DNA from: Nannochloris sp. 'desiccata'
Taxonomy: Eukaryota; Chlorophyta; Trebouxiophyceae; Chlorellales; Chlorellaceae
Direction: 5' to 3'
NCBI GenBank assembly: GCA_019044685.2
Contig: JAGTXX020000006.1
Coordinates: 744,001-808,000, forward strand
DNA length: 64,000 bases
Position numbers and translations under genes: made by a program. Below are positions 32,218 through 44,480 of the stretch, piece by piece. A model generated the notes under the pieces. It saw only the letters and a list, made by a program, of their open reading frames with translations, was not told where the DNA came from and made no database searches. Numbering within the stretch: the stretch's first letter is position 1; the number at the start of each line of letters is the position of its first letter.

Positions 32218-34035
32218 ATGGACGTTCAGGTCCAAGACAATGCACTTTATAGCTCCCCCAGATCAATCCTGGGGGTGGCTACCCCAGCAATTATTTTGAA
32301 CGCGGCAGCCCCTCTTACCGCTCTCGTTCAAACAGGACTCCTAGGAACATATGTAGGAACATCTGCACTCGGTGCATATGGCGCAGTGTCCATTACGGCA
32401 GGTTTTGCTACCAGAATTTTCAATTTTCTCGTCGACGGAGTCTCGGCAAAAACCGGCAAGTCAGTGGGGCTCAGAGCATGGGGCCTTGTAGCTGCACGTG
32501 TGCGTATGTCTCTGGGATTCGCCCTTATTGCTGGTATTTTGGCAGCAATTGGTCTTTCTTTCCTCATAGGGCCAGTTAGCATCGATGTATTGCAGCTCAC
32601 GCCAGACGTATTGGCAGAAGCACGATATTATTGGTGGCTGCGTATCATATTGGTCCCTATTCTATTATTGAATATGGCGATTTCTGGTATTTTGCAAGGG
32701 TTTCGACATGTCCACGTTACGGCGATGATCAATACCTGCCAGGCGTTGGCAGAAATTGGAGGTAGCGTTTTGGTGCTCCGTAATAATATTGAGATTGCTG
32801 GCTTTGATGGACTATTTGTCATGGGCTTAGTGACGTTATTTACTCAAACTTTGGCGTTAGTTGCCGGTTTCGTATGTATGCTGACCATGCCGCCCGCAGA
32901 AGCACAGGGAAATTACAGTCTCTGGAGAGAATTATTCAAATTCTCTTCAAACCCCGATGAAAAAAATCGACATCAGCATGGAATGGTCGCTGAGCAAAAT
33001 GAAAGGGAGAACTCTTTGAGAGCTCCTTTGTTACCAAAAAATAGCAACGGAAATAATACTGTTAATAACAGACAACTTTCTATTCGTAGTAGTACTATGG
33101 ACAGCTTGGCCTCTACAGTATATAGTACTACTAACAGCAACACGGCTGATTTAACTATTACCTGCGATGGCGTAGCTACTGCCGCTGCTGATGCTGACGG
33201 TGGTGGTGATTCCAGTTCCCATTCAGTAGTATTTGTTGACGGCCTACCTGTAGATGGAGCTTTGGAAACTCTGCAAGAGACCCTCTATGAAGAGGCTCTT
33301 GAAGCAGAAGACGAGAGCTTGCTAGATTTTGTCAAGGATGGCTTAGCTATGTTAGTAAGAAGCATGGTTTTGCAATTTACATTCTTTGCTACGCTAGTCG
33401 CCGCTAGCCGTCTAGGTACTGAAAATTTAGCTGCGCATAGTGTTGTGAATCAATTGTGGACGTGTATTTCCTACGCTGTGGACGGCTTTGCAGCTGCAGG
33501 GATCGTTCTAGGGTCCCGTCTCGCAGCGCAATCTCACGATCCTTCTAAAGCGGCCGACGCCAAATACCATTTAAAGTTGTTAATTAAGCGTGTTTTAGGG
33601 GCTGGTTTACTCGCTGGTGTTGTTGCAGGGGGTGCATTTGCTATCTGGCGTGACGGCATCATTGAGCTATTCACAAAAGACCCTGCTGCCCAAGAAATCT
33701 TGCAAGGCGGCATCTGGGCAGTCCTTGTATCCTCTCAACCAATCAATGGATTAGTCTTTGTATACGACGGGCTTATGTATTCTTCACAAAATTTCATTTT
33801 TATTAGAAATTATATGATTCTAGGCTTTTTTTCAGTTTTTTGTCCTCTTTTAGCGGTAGAAATTGATCAATGGCAAACGCTGTGGGGTGTGTGGATAGCG
33901 AATTGTGCGTTTAATATATGGCGTGCTGCTGGAGCTGCGTATTTGATTCATATTATTTTTATGAAGGAGTTTGATGCGCAATTGAGAACCCCTTCTAGGC
34001 CAGCAAGTTTGCAGAATATTCAAGAACAAGAATAA
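32218..34035 (+). CDS. MATE-family multidrug/toxin extrusion transporter with long central loop
   Basis: Intronless, 605 residues. The first bundle begins at SILGVATPAIILNAAAPLTALVQTG and has about six membrane segments to residue 235; the second begins near residue 375 (DFVKDGLAMLVRSMVLQF) and has about six more to residue 580. The halves share the MATE pattern of helices, with FNFLVDGVSAKTG and SYAVDGFAAAGIVLG as equivalent motifs. Between them lies an unusual hydrophilic insert of about 135 residues (about 240-375), rich in Asn, Ser, Thr and acid. MATE proteins exchange sodium or protons for organic cations or acids. The DinF/plant DTX44-47 clade seems nearest, which would suit organelle or secretory membranes, but there is no clear presequence. 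Substrate is unknown. Confidence 0.85.
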   Translation: MDVQVQDNALYSSPRSILGVATPAIILNAAAPLTALVQTGLLGTYVGTSALGAYGAVSITAGFATRIFNFLVDGVSAKTGKSVGLRAWGLVAARVRMSLGFALIAGILAAIGLSFLIGPVSIDVLQLTPDVLAEARYYWWLRIILVPILLLNMAISGILQGFRHVHVTAMINTCQALAEIGGSVLVLRNNIEIAGFDGLFVMGLVTLFTQTLALVAGFVCMLTMPPAEAQGNYSLWRELFKFSSNPDEKNRHQHGMVAEQNERENSLRAPLLPKNSNGNNTVNNRQLSIRSSTMDSLASTVYSTTNSNTADLTITCDGVATAAADADGGGDSSSHSVVFVDGLPVDGALETLQETLYEEALEAEDESLLDFVKDGLAMLVRSMVLQFTFFATLVAASRLGTENLAAHSVVNQLWTCISYAVDGFAAAGIVLGSRLAAQSHDPSKAADAKYHLKLLIKRVLGAGLLAGVVAGGAFAIWRDGIIELFTKDPAAQEILQGGIWAVLVSSQPINGLVFVYDGLMYSSQNFIFIRNYMILGFFSVFCPLLAVEIDQWQTLWGVWIANCAFNIWRAAGAAYLIHIIFMKEFDAQLRTPSRPASLQNIQEQE

Positions 34036-34452
34036 ACTGACCAAGCTTTTTTTTTTTTCCTTGCTATTTTCTTGCTAACATTCTTTCGTGTGTATGGTTG
34101 TATTGTACTGTGCTCTAATTAATTTTTGTATTTTATTGTAGGATTAATGGCGGGAAGCTCTTTTTTGTTTTCTGTGTGCTGCTTACCCGCCTGTCCCTTA
34201 TATCTTTTGAGCGCTTGGCGCTGTACTTTTTCTGAAATTGCTCTTTTCTCCTGTCAAATTTGCCAATTCATTGCCTGCTACGTGCTCTCCTACTTGAATT
34301 CTGTCGTCAAATAATCTTTCAAAGCAGTAAGACTGGTACAAAATTTCAGAAATACAACAAAAGAACAAAAACAGTCGGTATAAGAAAAATATACACATAG
34401 TACACAAGCAAAATTTAATCGTACATATGACCAAAAACAAACTTTCAAATTA
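34036..34452. other. Convergent spacer, MATE / F-box
   Basis: About 415 AT-rich bases between converging stops, with a T tract after the MATE stop. Only 3' flanking sequence is seen. Confidence 0.4.
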
Positions 34453-35822
34453 CTACATCCGTATTCCAAATTTAATCAACATTTCTTGTTCATCTGTTGC
34501 ATTATACCCAGCAAAGAACGCTCTCCCCAGCCTTCCACCCATCCCAGTCACCTCGTTCCAATCACCACCGCCGGGATCTTCACCATCTCTAGCACCTCCC
34601 TCCCCGCCATCATCTCCACCACCACCACCACCACCGCCACCACCATTAAGACCTCGAAATTCTTCCCATTCACTCATCAACCGAGGGAAACAACGGCCGG
34701 TAAGTGAACACACCAGCATTTCAGAGTCGTTGTCCACGTGCCGGGCAGTGCATGCATCTCCACAGATGTGGACGTTGGACGCACACTTTTCACAAATCCA
34801 ATAGTTGGCTTCTAGTTCGACAAAATTACACCCTTTACTGCATTGAGAAATACAGACAAGGCCAGCAGCAGCAGCAGCAGCAGCATTGGAGGAAGATGCG
34901 AGGGCTGGTCGTGATGCAAGGTAATGAGAGGTAGCAGCAGGATTAGCAGAAGCTTCTTCCTGCGTATTACTTGGAGGGATAATCCCTCGTATTCTTCTGA
35001 ATGCAGCTACTCTCTCTTCTAAAGCTGTCCCAAGCAACGGATTAATCTCTGCAGCCGCTCGAGGGCTCAGTGGTTCACTCCTTTTAGCTTTTGCCATTGC
35101 TAAAAACATGTCTCGTGCTTCCTCTGGTGCTCTCCTAGCTTCGGCGGTTACTTCAGCACCATCACGATGTAGATAAATTTCCTTCCAATTACTAGTCGCA
35201 TTGAAAGTACCATCAGTAAGTGAGTCAGCGTCCCTGCCAGAGGAGTCGGGACCTCGAGAACTCCATCTGTGATTTAACAACGCTCGCCAGATTCCTGGGT
35301 CTGAGGCAGCTACACGAAAATATCTATTGGTTTGAGCGAATGAACATAGATCTTCTGGGGAGAGACGGGATATAATACTAAGAATGCAGGGGGCTGAGAG
35401 GCAGGTCAATGTCGGAGCGATGGCTGATGGCGGTGGTGGAGGCAATGTTGCCTTCTCTCCTCGCGCTTCTATGGATTCTAGAGTTTCCTTAGATAAATCA
35501 CTAGCATTGTAACAAAGATATTTTCTACGTTCTATGTGATCGTCAGCACTATCAGGGAAATCTCGTTTTCCTAGGGTGCCTTCACCGCCAGCCGTTTTGG
35601 AAGGCGTAGAGGCATCCTGCAGGTTGAAGAGCAAATCAACACTAACTCGCAAATCTTGCACATTGACTATTTGTTTCATGAGAATGGAATATAATTTAAC
35701 GCAATCGGGACATGTTTTACCTCTTCGTCGCTAGAACCAGCTTCCAAAGCTGCAAGCAAATCTTGCTCTAAATCATCCTCTAGAGTAGGCATTGCGTCAG
35801 CTGTGTCAGTTTGAACGCTCAT
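34453..35822 (-). CDS. SKIP31-like F-box protein
   Basis: Two exons, 35721-35822 and 34453-35616, give 421 residues. An acidic N-terminus (MPTLEDDLEQDLLAALE) leads to an F-box at about residues 100-153 (LSAPCILSIISRLSPEDLCSFA, then AASDPGIWRALLNHRW). The C-terminal half carries the SKIP31 Cys-rich block: QCSKGCNFVEL, YWICEKCASNVHICGDACTARHV, LVCSLTGRCF, and an ending GRAFFAGYNATDEQEM. F-box proteins select targets for SCF ubiquitin ligases through SKP1; SKIP31 in Arabidopsis is an SKP1 interactor. A Gly tract of ten or more, encoded by a triplet repeat, lies between the Cys block and the C-terminus. The frame between the exons also reads for about 40 codons through the intron, but it cannot join exon 1, so splicing is preferred. 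Confidence 0.8.
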
Positions 35823-36405
35823 TTACTCGAGTTGTACTGTTGGGTCCCTTCGGAAATCGAGAAAAGAACCCCCCAATTTCCTGGATCCACTCCATTTTCG
35901 AACACCGTTTTAAAGAAGAAACTGTCGCCTGTGCTTCAGCTCTTCTGGGCATAGAAAAATGCCAGAAATCGTAAGCAGCTTCATTCCTTATAATCCTTTA
36001 CCCTTAGATTATGGTTATTTGGCCTTGTTTAACAGCGTCCTTTAGTGGGCATAGCCTGTGGGGTAATTAGAACTTGATCACCTGTCATTTCATAAATCAT
36101 TTTCCTGCCTTTTTGAAAGCAGTGTATCTGAGCTTCGTTCTTTGGCAAAATACTTTAGCATCGTTTATAAAGCGATCCAGCTTGGCCACTGCCTGGTTTC
36201 TTGACCCTCCCCTTCGGAGCCTACTGCATCCCTCCCGTGGGTTTGCCAGAAAAGCTTGCTCTTCTGTTAAGGCAGCTTGAGCGTTCTACTACCGTTTTAA
36301 AGTACGTTCCTTGGTGTATAAGTTTCATTGGTTTTGCCAGAGAAGCCTTAGAAAAGCATTTGTTGTGCCACCGAGCATATTACATAAACCTTAATTAATT
36401 AGAAG
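35823..36405. promoter_or_regulatory. Divergent spacer, F-box / Mei2-like
   Basis: About 580 bases between head-to-head genes. The right part (about 35900-36400) is ORF-poor and may be 5' UTR with an intron for the Mei2-like gene (GTAAGC near 35970, TTTTTGAAAGCAG near 36110 as possible borders). Nothing else is recognisable. Confidence 0.35.
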
Positions 36406-38725
36406 ATGGAGAGTGAAGGCACTTTACTTGGGCCTTCGTGGACACAGAAACTCTCATCAGGTTTAGGAGACATGAGCTCTCTCACAGGAGTTCGTCAAAC
36501 TGACACCTCCCCTCCTTCTGGACTGATGGGTGCCCACTCCTCTCAGGGCACTCTGGGCCTAGGTTCCCAAATTAGTGGCGACCCCTCTGCCCCAGCCAGC
36601 CCTGATCCTAGCTCTGTATTACTACTCCAGCAAAATCTCCAGCGCCTGTATGGCTCTTTGGGTGACCTTGGCCAATCTGCAAGTAGAAATTCTCTCCATA
36701 GCATTCTTGAAGATCACTTGGACAATAGTGGAGACACTGGACATGTGAAGTACATGAAACCAGACCTTAGAAACGCATCAGAAGATGATCTATTCCTTAT
36801 GGATCAGCATCATGCTGGTGGGGCGAGTGCTTTACCCCCTCAAGGCGGCATGCCGAGTACCAGCAGCGCCAGTCCCAACGATGGTTCTGGCCTGGTAGGG
36901 CAGCTCCCTGGGAACACTATTACTGAATCTCGCACTATCTTTATCCGTGGAATTGACCCCGTCATGCCTGATGATGTCATTAGGGAGTATTTAGAGGTAA
37001 GAAAATAAAATAATCAGAAAAACAAGTAACCACGATACCGACTCCGGTTTTTTACCCACAGCATTAGTTATTGAAAAATACTGAAACTAATTACTATCTC
37101 TTTTTATTAATGTGCAGTGTTTCGGTGATATTCATTCTCTGTATACAGCGAGCAAGCACCGTGGCTATGTCATGGTCACCTACCACGACATCCGTGCTGC
37201 TCGCTTAGCACAAAACACTGTCCATGGCCAAACCTGGCGTGGTAGCCAAATGGCATGCCAGCTCTCCGCCGAAAACGGGAGCGGTTCCGGTGGAGTTGCT
37301 GCTGTTTTGATGCTTATTGCTCTCGACGGAGGGTCTTCCCTAGACGATTCTTTCTATATGCTGTCTGCATATGGAGAACTCAAGGAGCTCCGTAGAGAGC
37401 CGACCCGTCCTGATGTCGCTTTTGCCGAGTTTTATGATGCTCGTCACGCTTCCGCTGCCTTAAAAGGTATCGGATCGAATCCTGAACCTGGGAAGCGTCT
37501 TGTTGCTATCGACGGTGGCCCTTCCTTGTTGAATTTACCACCCCAATTGAGCGAAGCAGCAAGCACTCCTTCTTGGAGTAATGGAAATACTCGCAACGAT
37601 GGAATGCATCAGTCTCTAGGGGGAAGTGCTGGAGATCTGAATGCAATGACTCAGAGCTTACAGGACATGATGCTAGGCAACAACAGCAACACCGGTATTT
37701 CTCAGCACCACCATGGTGGTCAACAACATCAGCAGCAAGGGAGAGGAGGTATGGGTTTACCTGAACGTCGCGCTCCTGGCTCTGCGTCTGCGGATTTGTT
37801 AGGCGGCATGGCAACGCATTCTGGCCCTGTGTACCCTCTGAGAGGGATTCAATCAACAGGGTCGGTGGCGTTGTGGGCCCAGCAGCAGGCCCAGCAGGCT
37901 CATCAGCACCAACAACACCAGCAGCAACAACAGCTTGGTACTAGTCCTTTGGGACAAGTCGGTGGTGCTGGTGGTTGGGGAGGTGGTAATGGTGTGCAGC
38001 CTGACATTTTGGCAGCGCAACAACAGCAGCAAGCCGCCGCTGTCGCTCTTCTCCAACAAAACTCAGCTTTGTTGCAACAGCAACAGCATCAGGTCGCCCA
38101 AAACGCAGCTGTACAAGCTGCTTTACAGCAAGCCATGCTTAGCCAACAAGTTGCTGCAGCTGCTGCTTTGGGTCTTCAAGGCAACCGCCGTGGCTTCTCC
38201 GAGCCTACCCTCGGTGGTCGCTTAGCTCGTCGTCCAATGGACCCCATGGCTGAAGCAGAACGTCGTGCGCAACAAGAACGCCTCTATGGTCTAGATATGC
38301 AACGTATCGCAGTTGGTGAAGATAAACGCACCACTTTAATGGTCAAAAACATCCCAAACAAGTACACACAGAAAATGCTTCTTTCATTGATGGAAGAAAG
38401 ATTTGCTGGTGTCGTACCGTTCCCCTTTGACTTTTTCTACTTGCCCATTGACTTTAAGAATAGGTGCAATGTAGGGTATGCCTTTATTAACATGACGACC
38501 CCTCATGCTATCCCTGCTTTGGTAGAAGAGTTCCACGGGCGGCGGTGGCCAAAGTTCAATTCTGAAAAGATCTGCAAAGTATCATATGCACGTATTCAAG
38601 GAAAGAATTCTTTAATTCAGCATTTCCAGAACTCAAGTCTGTTGCATGAAGATAAGCGATGCAGGCCTGTGTTGTTTGGACCGAATGGGGAAGTTGAGAT
38701 TTTCCCCATTGGAGACGAGGTTTAA
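36406..38725 (+). CDS. Mei2-like RNA-binding protein with three RRMs
   Basis: Exons 36406-36996 and 37118-38725 give 732 residues. RRM1 spans the splice junction (SRTIFIRGIDP...GYVMVTYHDIRAARLAQ), RRM2 follows (FYMLSAYGELKELRREP, VAFAEFYDARHASAAL), then a long Gln-, His- and Ala-rich linker. The C-terminal RRM3 (about residues 600-700) is the Mei2-specific RRM: TLMVKNIPNKYTQKML, FDFFYLPIDFKNRCNVGYAF and FQNSSLLHEDKRCRPVLF. The family includes fission-yeast Mei2, which drives meiosis with meiRNA, and the plant AML proteins. Domain order and RRM3 are diagnostic; which developmental switch it controls here is unknown. TTAATTAATT-rich sequence precedes the start. Confidence 0.95.
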
Positions 38726-40350
38726 TTTATTAAATCAAAAGTCAACGATATTCTTCCTTCCTTCCCCCTCTCAACCTGATTTGTATATCTAATAGGGTAA
38801 GGAACTGAAGGATATTCAGATTGGAGAATAAAGCTGGGCAGGCAGTCCTGGAGCCCATCTTTCTTTCCTCTTTTTCACCCGGGAGAACAACTTTTCCCTT
38901 TTTTTGCCTCCTCCTCCTCGTCGTTGTCTTTTCTTTTCTTTTACCGTCCTCTTATCTCTTTTCCCCGGTCTCTTTCTCGTTCTAAAGATACGGGGTACCA
39001 AGCCAATAATTTGAGAAAAACGTATGTCCCACTTAAATTTTACAAACGCACAACATGCTCTTTCCTCCTCCCCCCATATAATACTATTAATTAAGCACCC
39101 ATTTTTTCCTCTCCTTTTTCCGAAACTTGAATACAAAATAATAAACCTTAACCACAATCGATTCAATCATTATTACAACAATACATCACCTGCTCTATCC
39201 ATAAGTACACATTTTGCGGCTTTATTATTTTGCTTGCTTGTTCGCTTTTTTGTCGTTTTTTTTTTTGGTTTCGTCCTGCTGCGTTTCATCCTTACGCTGG
39301 ATTCTGTTGCTGGTCATGCTGTTTGGGATCTCAAATCCTTTTTCTCTCTACTCCATACTCTTTTTCTTGTACATTACATATATGACGTCACTTTTTGATT
39401 AGTAGATTCTTAGTACACTCTTTTTCTTTCTTGCTGTTTCTTTCGTTTCATTTCTTTCCCCATTGTGCTCTGATTTTATGAGAGAAACTGAGTTTTTCAA
39501 CAACACCAAAACAGCATCACCAGTAATATAAACAGCATCACGAGCAGCAGCGAGATGCAAATTTGCACCTTCCTTGTTCGATTTGTCTACATGATTCTTT
39601 CTTCCATCTTCCTTCCTATCTGCTTCACTAGATACTCATTTTCCCGTACTGTACTTTTACTTTCATTCGATGCAAGGTATGCTCGTCATAGTGTCTATGC
39701 CCTTTTCTTTGTATGGGGACTTTTGTCTCACGTTTTCTTTGGTTATCTCTCCCTATCTTCAAATTCAAGTGTTGTGTTTTGTTTGAACAACAAAATTTGG
39801 AGAGGGTGATATCACGATTTGTTTTTTCTTTCTTTGAGAAACTGAGCCGGTGCTCTTTTCTTCCTCCCCCTTAAAAGAACGTACCCCCCCCCCCCCCCCC
39901 CCCCCCCCCCCTTACTTCATCAATTCAAGTTTTCAAAATACAGTAACGAACACAACACGTAGCAGCGGCAGTCAGTTTTTCTTTCTTCCCCTATTTTGCC
40001 CACGACAACCGCACCCACTCCTTTTGTTTTCTTTTTCTTTTTTTGTCGTTGTTGCTGGGCTTGAGGGCCGCGTCACTGTACTGTACTACGCTGCGAAACC
40101 AATTTTAGAGTGGAAAACAGTCTCCAATTTTAGAAAAATATAAAAGTCTATTTTATGCGATATTCTTCGTAGACGTCTGGTTTGTCGTTTTTTCCTTGAA
40201 ATTTAGTTTTTGTCATTATATTGATAATTATTAGAGCCGTGTCTGTTCTCATAGTTTTTAGCTGTCTCAACCTGAAAATGGGGGGAGAATTTGTGTAACA
40301 AAGGCAAAGAAATAAGTAACACTCTCAAAATAACTAAAAAAATTAAGATA
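38726..40350. other. Long pyrimidine-rich spacer or 3' UTR
   Basis: About 1.6 kb after the Mei2-like stop without a supported gene. The plus strand is very T- and C-rich, giving several hydrophobic shadow ORFs in all frames. It contains a run of 28 C at 39884-39911 and many TTTTC runs. Part may be a long 3' UTR of the Mei2-like transcript. I see no tRNA, transposon ends or splice-linked exon. Confidence 0.5.
39884..39911 (+). repeat. Poly-C tract of 28 bases
   Basis: An uninterrupted C28 run with no internal variant. It could form i-motif or G-quadruplex (opposite strand) structures, and its length is liable to sequencing error. Confidence 0.9.
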
Positions 40351-41845
40351 TCAAGAGCGGGTATCAATTGTCGCTACAGTGAGGTTGGCCCCCCACCCAC
40401 CCACCCACCCTTGATGTGCAGCTAATCTCTTAATTATTCCATCAAGCTGTTTCTGTCTCTTTTCCGCTTCAGCTAAAGCCTTTGCCTTTGATGCTAACAC
40501 CCTCTCCTGTTGGCTACGCTGTGCCTTCTCTTGCTGAAGCCCCTCACGAAGCTGAACATTCAGAGCAAGCGCTTGATGGAGACGGTTTTGATTTTCTATT
40601 TCTTTCTTCAGATTAGCTTTTTCTTCTCCAGTATTAACTAGAGAGGGACGTTGAGTCTTCTGCAGTTGAGAAACAGCTGCTTCTAGTTTGGCTACTTTGC
40701 CTTCAGCCTCTATAGCTCTGCCTTCAGCCAACCTCACTGCTGCAGCACACGCCTCTCTGCTTGCCTCTTTCATTTGCTGTTGACGAGCTCCTGCTGTGCT
40801 ACACTGCTCTACTGTCGCCGCCGCTTGTTTTTCTGCTTCATTTCTATGCTTTTGCTCTTGTTCTAATCTAGATTTTAACGATCTCACGGCCTCTTTATAT
40901 TTTCTGCATTGTGATTCCCGCTGCCAAACTCGATTCAAAGCAGCAGCTAGTTCTTTCTGTAGCTCCATCACATCAGCATATACACCTATGTTGCTAATAG
41001 TGGCAGTATGGTGATTCAGATTCGAGTTCTCAAGTTCCAGGGACAGGTGCAGTGCACTTTCTTTAGGACCAACAACCGCCTCGAGCAGCTCCACTTTGCT
41101 TTTTAAAAGTACTTGCTCTTGCTGCAATGCTCGGCATTTGGCTTCCTTTTTAGATAGTTCAGTAGACGCTTCATCAGCTTCTTTCTTTAGTGCACGTTGA
41201 ACACGGGCAGCATATTGCGTGAGGTCTTGGGTGTGGGCTGCTTGTGTTTCGAGCTGTTGCTGCAGTGCTGCCAGCTGCGTTTGTAAGGAAGCGTTCTTTG
41301 AACGCAAGTTCTTGACATCTTGTGGAGTTATCCCAGCAAACGATTCGAGTCGAGATTGGGTCTGCGCAGTAGCACATTGGGAACTAGCGAGTGCTTGTTG
41401 GAGCTTGACGAGTTTGCCATCAAGGCGGGAGATGGTGGCTTCACGTTGTTGCAGCAGAGCTATCGATTACAAGGCTTCCAGCTCCCGTTCGTGCATGCAT
41501 ATCTGTGTCTCAACGAGCTTCTGCGGTAAATTGGATGCTGCAGACGGTGCAGCACTGTTAGAAATGCGTTGATTGAACATAGTAGAGGACGGCAAGCCAG
41601 CAAGCTTTTCAGCGAGAGAAAGCTGTAGTTCTAGGTTGAGATTCTGTAAATTCATTTGTTTCACTGCTTCAAAGGCTGATACATTCCGTTCTAATGGCAG
41701 TTATAAGCGAATGTCAGAAATTTAACAGCAAGAATTGAATAAATTGTCACCAGTATCTCCCTTGGCATGTAATCCCAAGTATGTAGATATTGAAGATAAG
41801 GAGGGAAAAAGTAGCCGCTCTTCTATCCTCTCAGAAATTTCCGAT
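40351..41845 (-). pseudogene. Coiled-coil protein gene interrupted by an in-frame TAA
   Basis: The 3' exon runs 40351-41690; a second exon at 41751 to about 41845 joins it in phase (ISTYLGLHAKGDT then ERNVSAFEAVKQM). The 5' end is unresolved. The protein is almost wholly coiled coil (ELQKELAAALNR, LEAAVSQLQKT, KAKALAEAEKRQKQL), like centrosomal or flagellar scaffold proteins. At 41467-41469 an in-frame TAA interrupts a continuous heptad stretch: HERELEAL, stop, SIALLQQREATISRL. A CAA (Gln) codon there would restore the coil. No intron that keeps phase and heptads removes the stop. Neighbouring genes use TAA as a normal stop, so codon reassignment is unlikely. It is a pseudogene, a strain-specific nonsense allele, a readthrough gene or a sequence error. 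I cannot name the family. Confidence 0.55.
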
Positions 41846-42118
41846 TTTCAACACAAATGGGTCTGAATCTTTGCGCTCTTAAAAATTAATTCGGTCAACC
41901 CACTGGTTGTGTTGAAACCGAAACGGTGCCCTTGGCGGTTCCGGCGAGGCTGAGCACAGTTAACCCCTAAACATAGAACCTACTTCTCATACGTATCATT
42001 GATAATTCTGTCAAGTGATGAAAGGCTGCTTGTCAGCTTTACACTAGGTCACTGACGTCCATCTTTTGAGAAGGGCATCCCCGTTGAAACCAAGTTCAAG
42101 CCAGTTCAAGAAAATAAA

Positions 42119-44008
<1,890 letters not shown>

Positions 44009-44480
44009 GCTATTAGCTGGCTTAGTTTGGTTTTTGGCTTCTTAAAAAGCAAGTCAAGCCATCTCACCAGTGCAACAAGCATCAGCGGCAACAGTGATGC
44101 TGCTGCGTGTAAGCTCCTTTTCCTAGTTAACTAATCATTCTCAGTCTACTAATTTGACGCAATAGTTACCACCTAGAAACCACCCATGCCATGTTAATCA
44201 AAATGTTCACACCAAAAATTCAAGTGTACTTGCTACCAGCGAAATTGAAACAGCGAGCCCTCGCCTTCCTCGGCGGTGCTACTTTTCTGACCTCCTATGA
44301 AAGAAAATTCTCTATCTTCTTGCAGTGCTGCCTTGATATTTTCTCGAATACGATCATATAAAACAAATGCCGCTGTAAAATAGCGATATTACTTACAAAT
44401 TAGAATTAAAATAATGAAAGCAACAAGGGACAAGGATGGAAAGGCAAAAGGCCCAGCCAATTTAAGAAATCAAATAAAAG
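44009..44480. other. Convergent spacer, beta-tubulin / methionine synthase
   Basis: About 470 bases of 3' flanks. TGTAA at 44107 (plus) and TTACA at 44393 (minus-strand TGTAA) are candidate polyadenylation signals for the two genes. No gene seen. Confidence 0.5.

Noticed and set aside
35617..35720. Reading frame through the F-box intron giving a CPDC motif that looks protein-like
   Set aside because: It is shifted relative to exon 1 and meets a stop upstream, while the 104-base intron has good borders and restores phase.
39024..39398. 124-codon hydrophobic ORF and similar ones across 39024-40143
   Set aside because: Pyrimidine-rich DNA gives Phe/Leu/Ser-rich readings in every frame; no start context, splice link or family pattern.
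41467..41469. TAA meaning glutamine, as in some ulvophyte algae
   Set aside because: DnaJ, beta-tubulin, uS13c and others end at TAA at the expected protein length, so the standard code is used here.
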